A DNA stretch of 64,000 nucleotides. It comes from Microcoleus vaginatus HSN003. GTDB lineage: Bacteria; Cyanobacteriota; Cyanobacteriia; Cyanobacteriales; Microcoleaceae. Where the stretch lies: the NCBI RefSeq assembly GCF_022701255.1, contig NZ_CP031705.1, positions 4,898,001 through 4,962,000 of the forward strand, written 5' to 3'. A program made the translations under genes and the position numbers. This document shows positions 63,002 to 64,000 of this stretch, piece after piece; positions within the stretch are counted from its first letter, which is position 1, and each line of letters begins with the position of its first letter. The notes below the pieces were generated by a model, which made no database searches, was not told the origin of the DNA, and was given only the letters and a program-made list of their open reading frames with translations.

Positions 63002-64000
63002 GGCTTGCTGGATAAGTGCAGAAAGGTTACACGGCTTGGTTATGCGATCGTCCGATCAAGGAAAGTGTGCAAGATAAACAGGTAAAATAGTACAAAAGCC
63101 TTGCATCACCCAGTGCGAGCGTGTACAGAAAAGCTGAGCTTGCCTCAAGTCCCCCATCCGAGTTTGAACTGCCCTTTGGAGGAAGGTTGTCATCAGACAA
63201 CCGTTGGGTAAAAATGGCCGAACTAATTCCCTGGTCAGAGTTTGAAGCAGAATATGCCCAAAACTTCCCCACAGAAAAGGGCGCACCAGCCAAATCATTT
63301 CGGATGGCATTGGGAGCATTAATCATCAAAGAAAAACTGGGAATTAGCGCTCGCGAAACGGTAGAACAGATTCGCGAAAACCCCTATCTGCAATACTTTA
63401 TCGGTCAATCAAGCTACAGTAATGAACTCGCATTTGACCCATCTCTATTAGTACACTTTCGGCAACGAATCAGTCCGAACCTCATCAATAAAGTCAACGA
63501 ACGCATGGTCGAAAAAATGCGCTCTCTCACCCCAATCAAACCAGAAAAAAAAAAGGCTTCGGACGGCAAAAATGAGTCACCCAATCGCGGTAAGTTGATC
63601 GTAGATGCAACCTGTGCCCCAGCCGATATTAGTTATCCGACCGACTTAGGACTATTAAACGGAGCCAGAGTTCATACAGAAAAAATCCTAGACATTCTCT
63701 ATAAACAAATCAAAGAAAAAACCCATAAAAAACCAAGAACCTACCGTAATCTCGCCCGAAAAGATTACTTAGCAGTAGCCAAACAAAGACGACCCACCCG
63801 AAACAAAAGAAGACAGGCAATTAAAAAACAACTTCAGTACATCAAAAGAAACCTAGCTCATATTGAACAGCTAATCGATTTAGGTGCGACCATAGAAGGT
63901 CTGAATAAAAAGCAATATAAAACTTTGCTAGTCCTCACAGAAGTCGCTCGCCAACAACAGTGGTTATTTGACAACGATAAACAGAGTATTGAGGATAGAA
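63002..64000. mobile_element. second copy of the IS5-type element (cut by the right edge)
   Basis: Starts GGCTTGCTGGATAAGTGC, identical to the right end of the copy at 24909-26571 in inverted orientation, and matches it throughout the visible 999 bases as far as I could compare. The 8 bases before it (CTAAGTAG, 62994-63001) would be the target duplication; the other side is outside the window. Confidence 0.92.
63121..64000 (+). CDS. IS5-type transposase, partial (C-terminus outside window)
   Basis: Begins at GTG 63121 with 'YRKAELASSPPSEFELPFGG' and shows the first catalytic Asp ('LIVDATCAPADISYP'). The visible 293 codons match the copy at 24959-26452, including the run of ten A. Confidence 0.9.
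   Translation, partial: MYRKAELASSPPSEFELPFGGRLSSDNRWVKMAELIPWSEFEAEYAQNFPTEKGAPAKSFRMALGALIIKEKLGISARETVEQIRENPYLQYFIGQSSYSNELAFDPSLLVHFRQRISPNLINKVNERMVEKMRSLTPIKPEKKKASDGKNESPNRGKLIVDATCAPADISYPTDLGLLNGARVHTEKILDILYKQIKEKTHKKPRTYRNLARKDYLAVAKQRRPTRNKRRQAIKKQLQYIKRNLAHIEQLIDLGATIEGLNKKQYKTLLVLTEVARQQQWLFDNDKQSIEDR

Noticed and set aside
1..64000. tRNA, rRNA and riboswitch search by eye
   Set aside because: No cloverleaf with T-loop consensus, no rRNA blocks and no known riboswitch core was seen; weak candidates cannot be excluded without a covariance search.

Overview
The window comes from a cyanobacterium. It carries a complete phycocyanin rod operon (cpcB-cpcA-two rod linkers-cpcD-cpcE-cpcF), petC-petA of cytochrome b6f, the photosystem II lipoproteins PsbQ and Psb27, a CcmK carboxysome shell protein, and very frequent HIP1 octamers (GCGATCGC). 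Abundant heptameric tandem repeats between genes and many insertion sequences suggest a large-genome filamentous, Microcoleus/Oscillatoria-like species; that placement is inference. I found no rRNA, tRNA or CRISPR array.

Layout. 0-4.4 kb: a membrane PAS sensor (cut by the left edge) divergent from a REC-PAS-GGDEF-EAL regulator with a one-base frameshift. 4.5-13.2 kb: a quinone reductase-like gene, tatC, an RTX repeat gene split by an IS4-type element, a CcmK paralogue, a DUF3067 gene and petC-petA. 13.3-24.2 kb: mostly housekeeping genes (alpha/beta-hydrolase-like protein, PsbQ, ThiO/DAO-like oxidoreductase, Nudix, M1 aminopeptidase with HEAT repeats, class I FBP aldolase), an orphan Cas6, a response regulator and a DUF2103 protein. 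24.2-31.7 kb: the cpc operon on the minus strand, with an IS5-type element between cpcE and cpcF. 32.6-45.2 kb: a lone TnpB element, a Ca2+-type P-ATPase, recF, psb27, a GH10-like secreted protein, Uma2, a polysaccharide deacetylase, a PD-(D/E)XK-like protein and a sterol desaturase/SDR fusion.

45.3-61.5 kb is the accessory island. After two tandem IS630 elements (one decayed) come a T4-type lysozyme and a VanY-like peptidase, both with peptidoglycan-binding domains, then a metacaspase-type protease, a third IS630, and three caspase-like CHAT-type proteins. The first CHAT protein is fused through a membrane segment to a GUN4 (tetrapyrrole-binding) domain. The third has lost its catalytic His and starts with a short Asn/Gly-rich motif. 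Next are a trypsin-like protease, a divergent membrane pentapeptide-repeat protein whose C-terminus carries the same motif, a decayed fourth CHAT fragment, and a small protein with one hydrophobic segment. I read this as a candidate protease-based cell-death/conflict-signalling locus. It is the most interesting part of the window; its function is inference.

61.5-64 kb: a VOC-domain protein, a gamma-glutamylcyclotransferase-like protein, and a response-regulator gene cut by a second copy of the IS5-type element that runs off the right edge.
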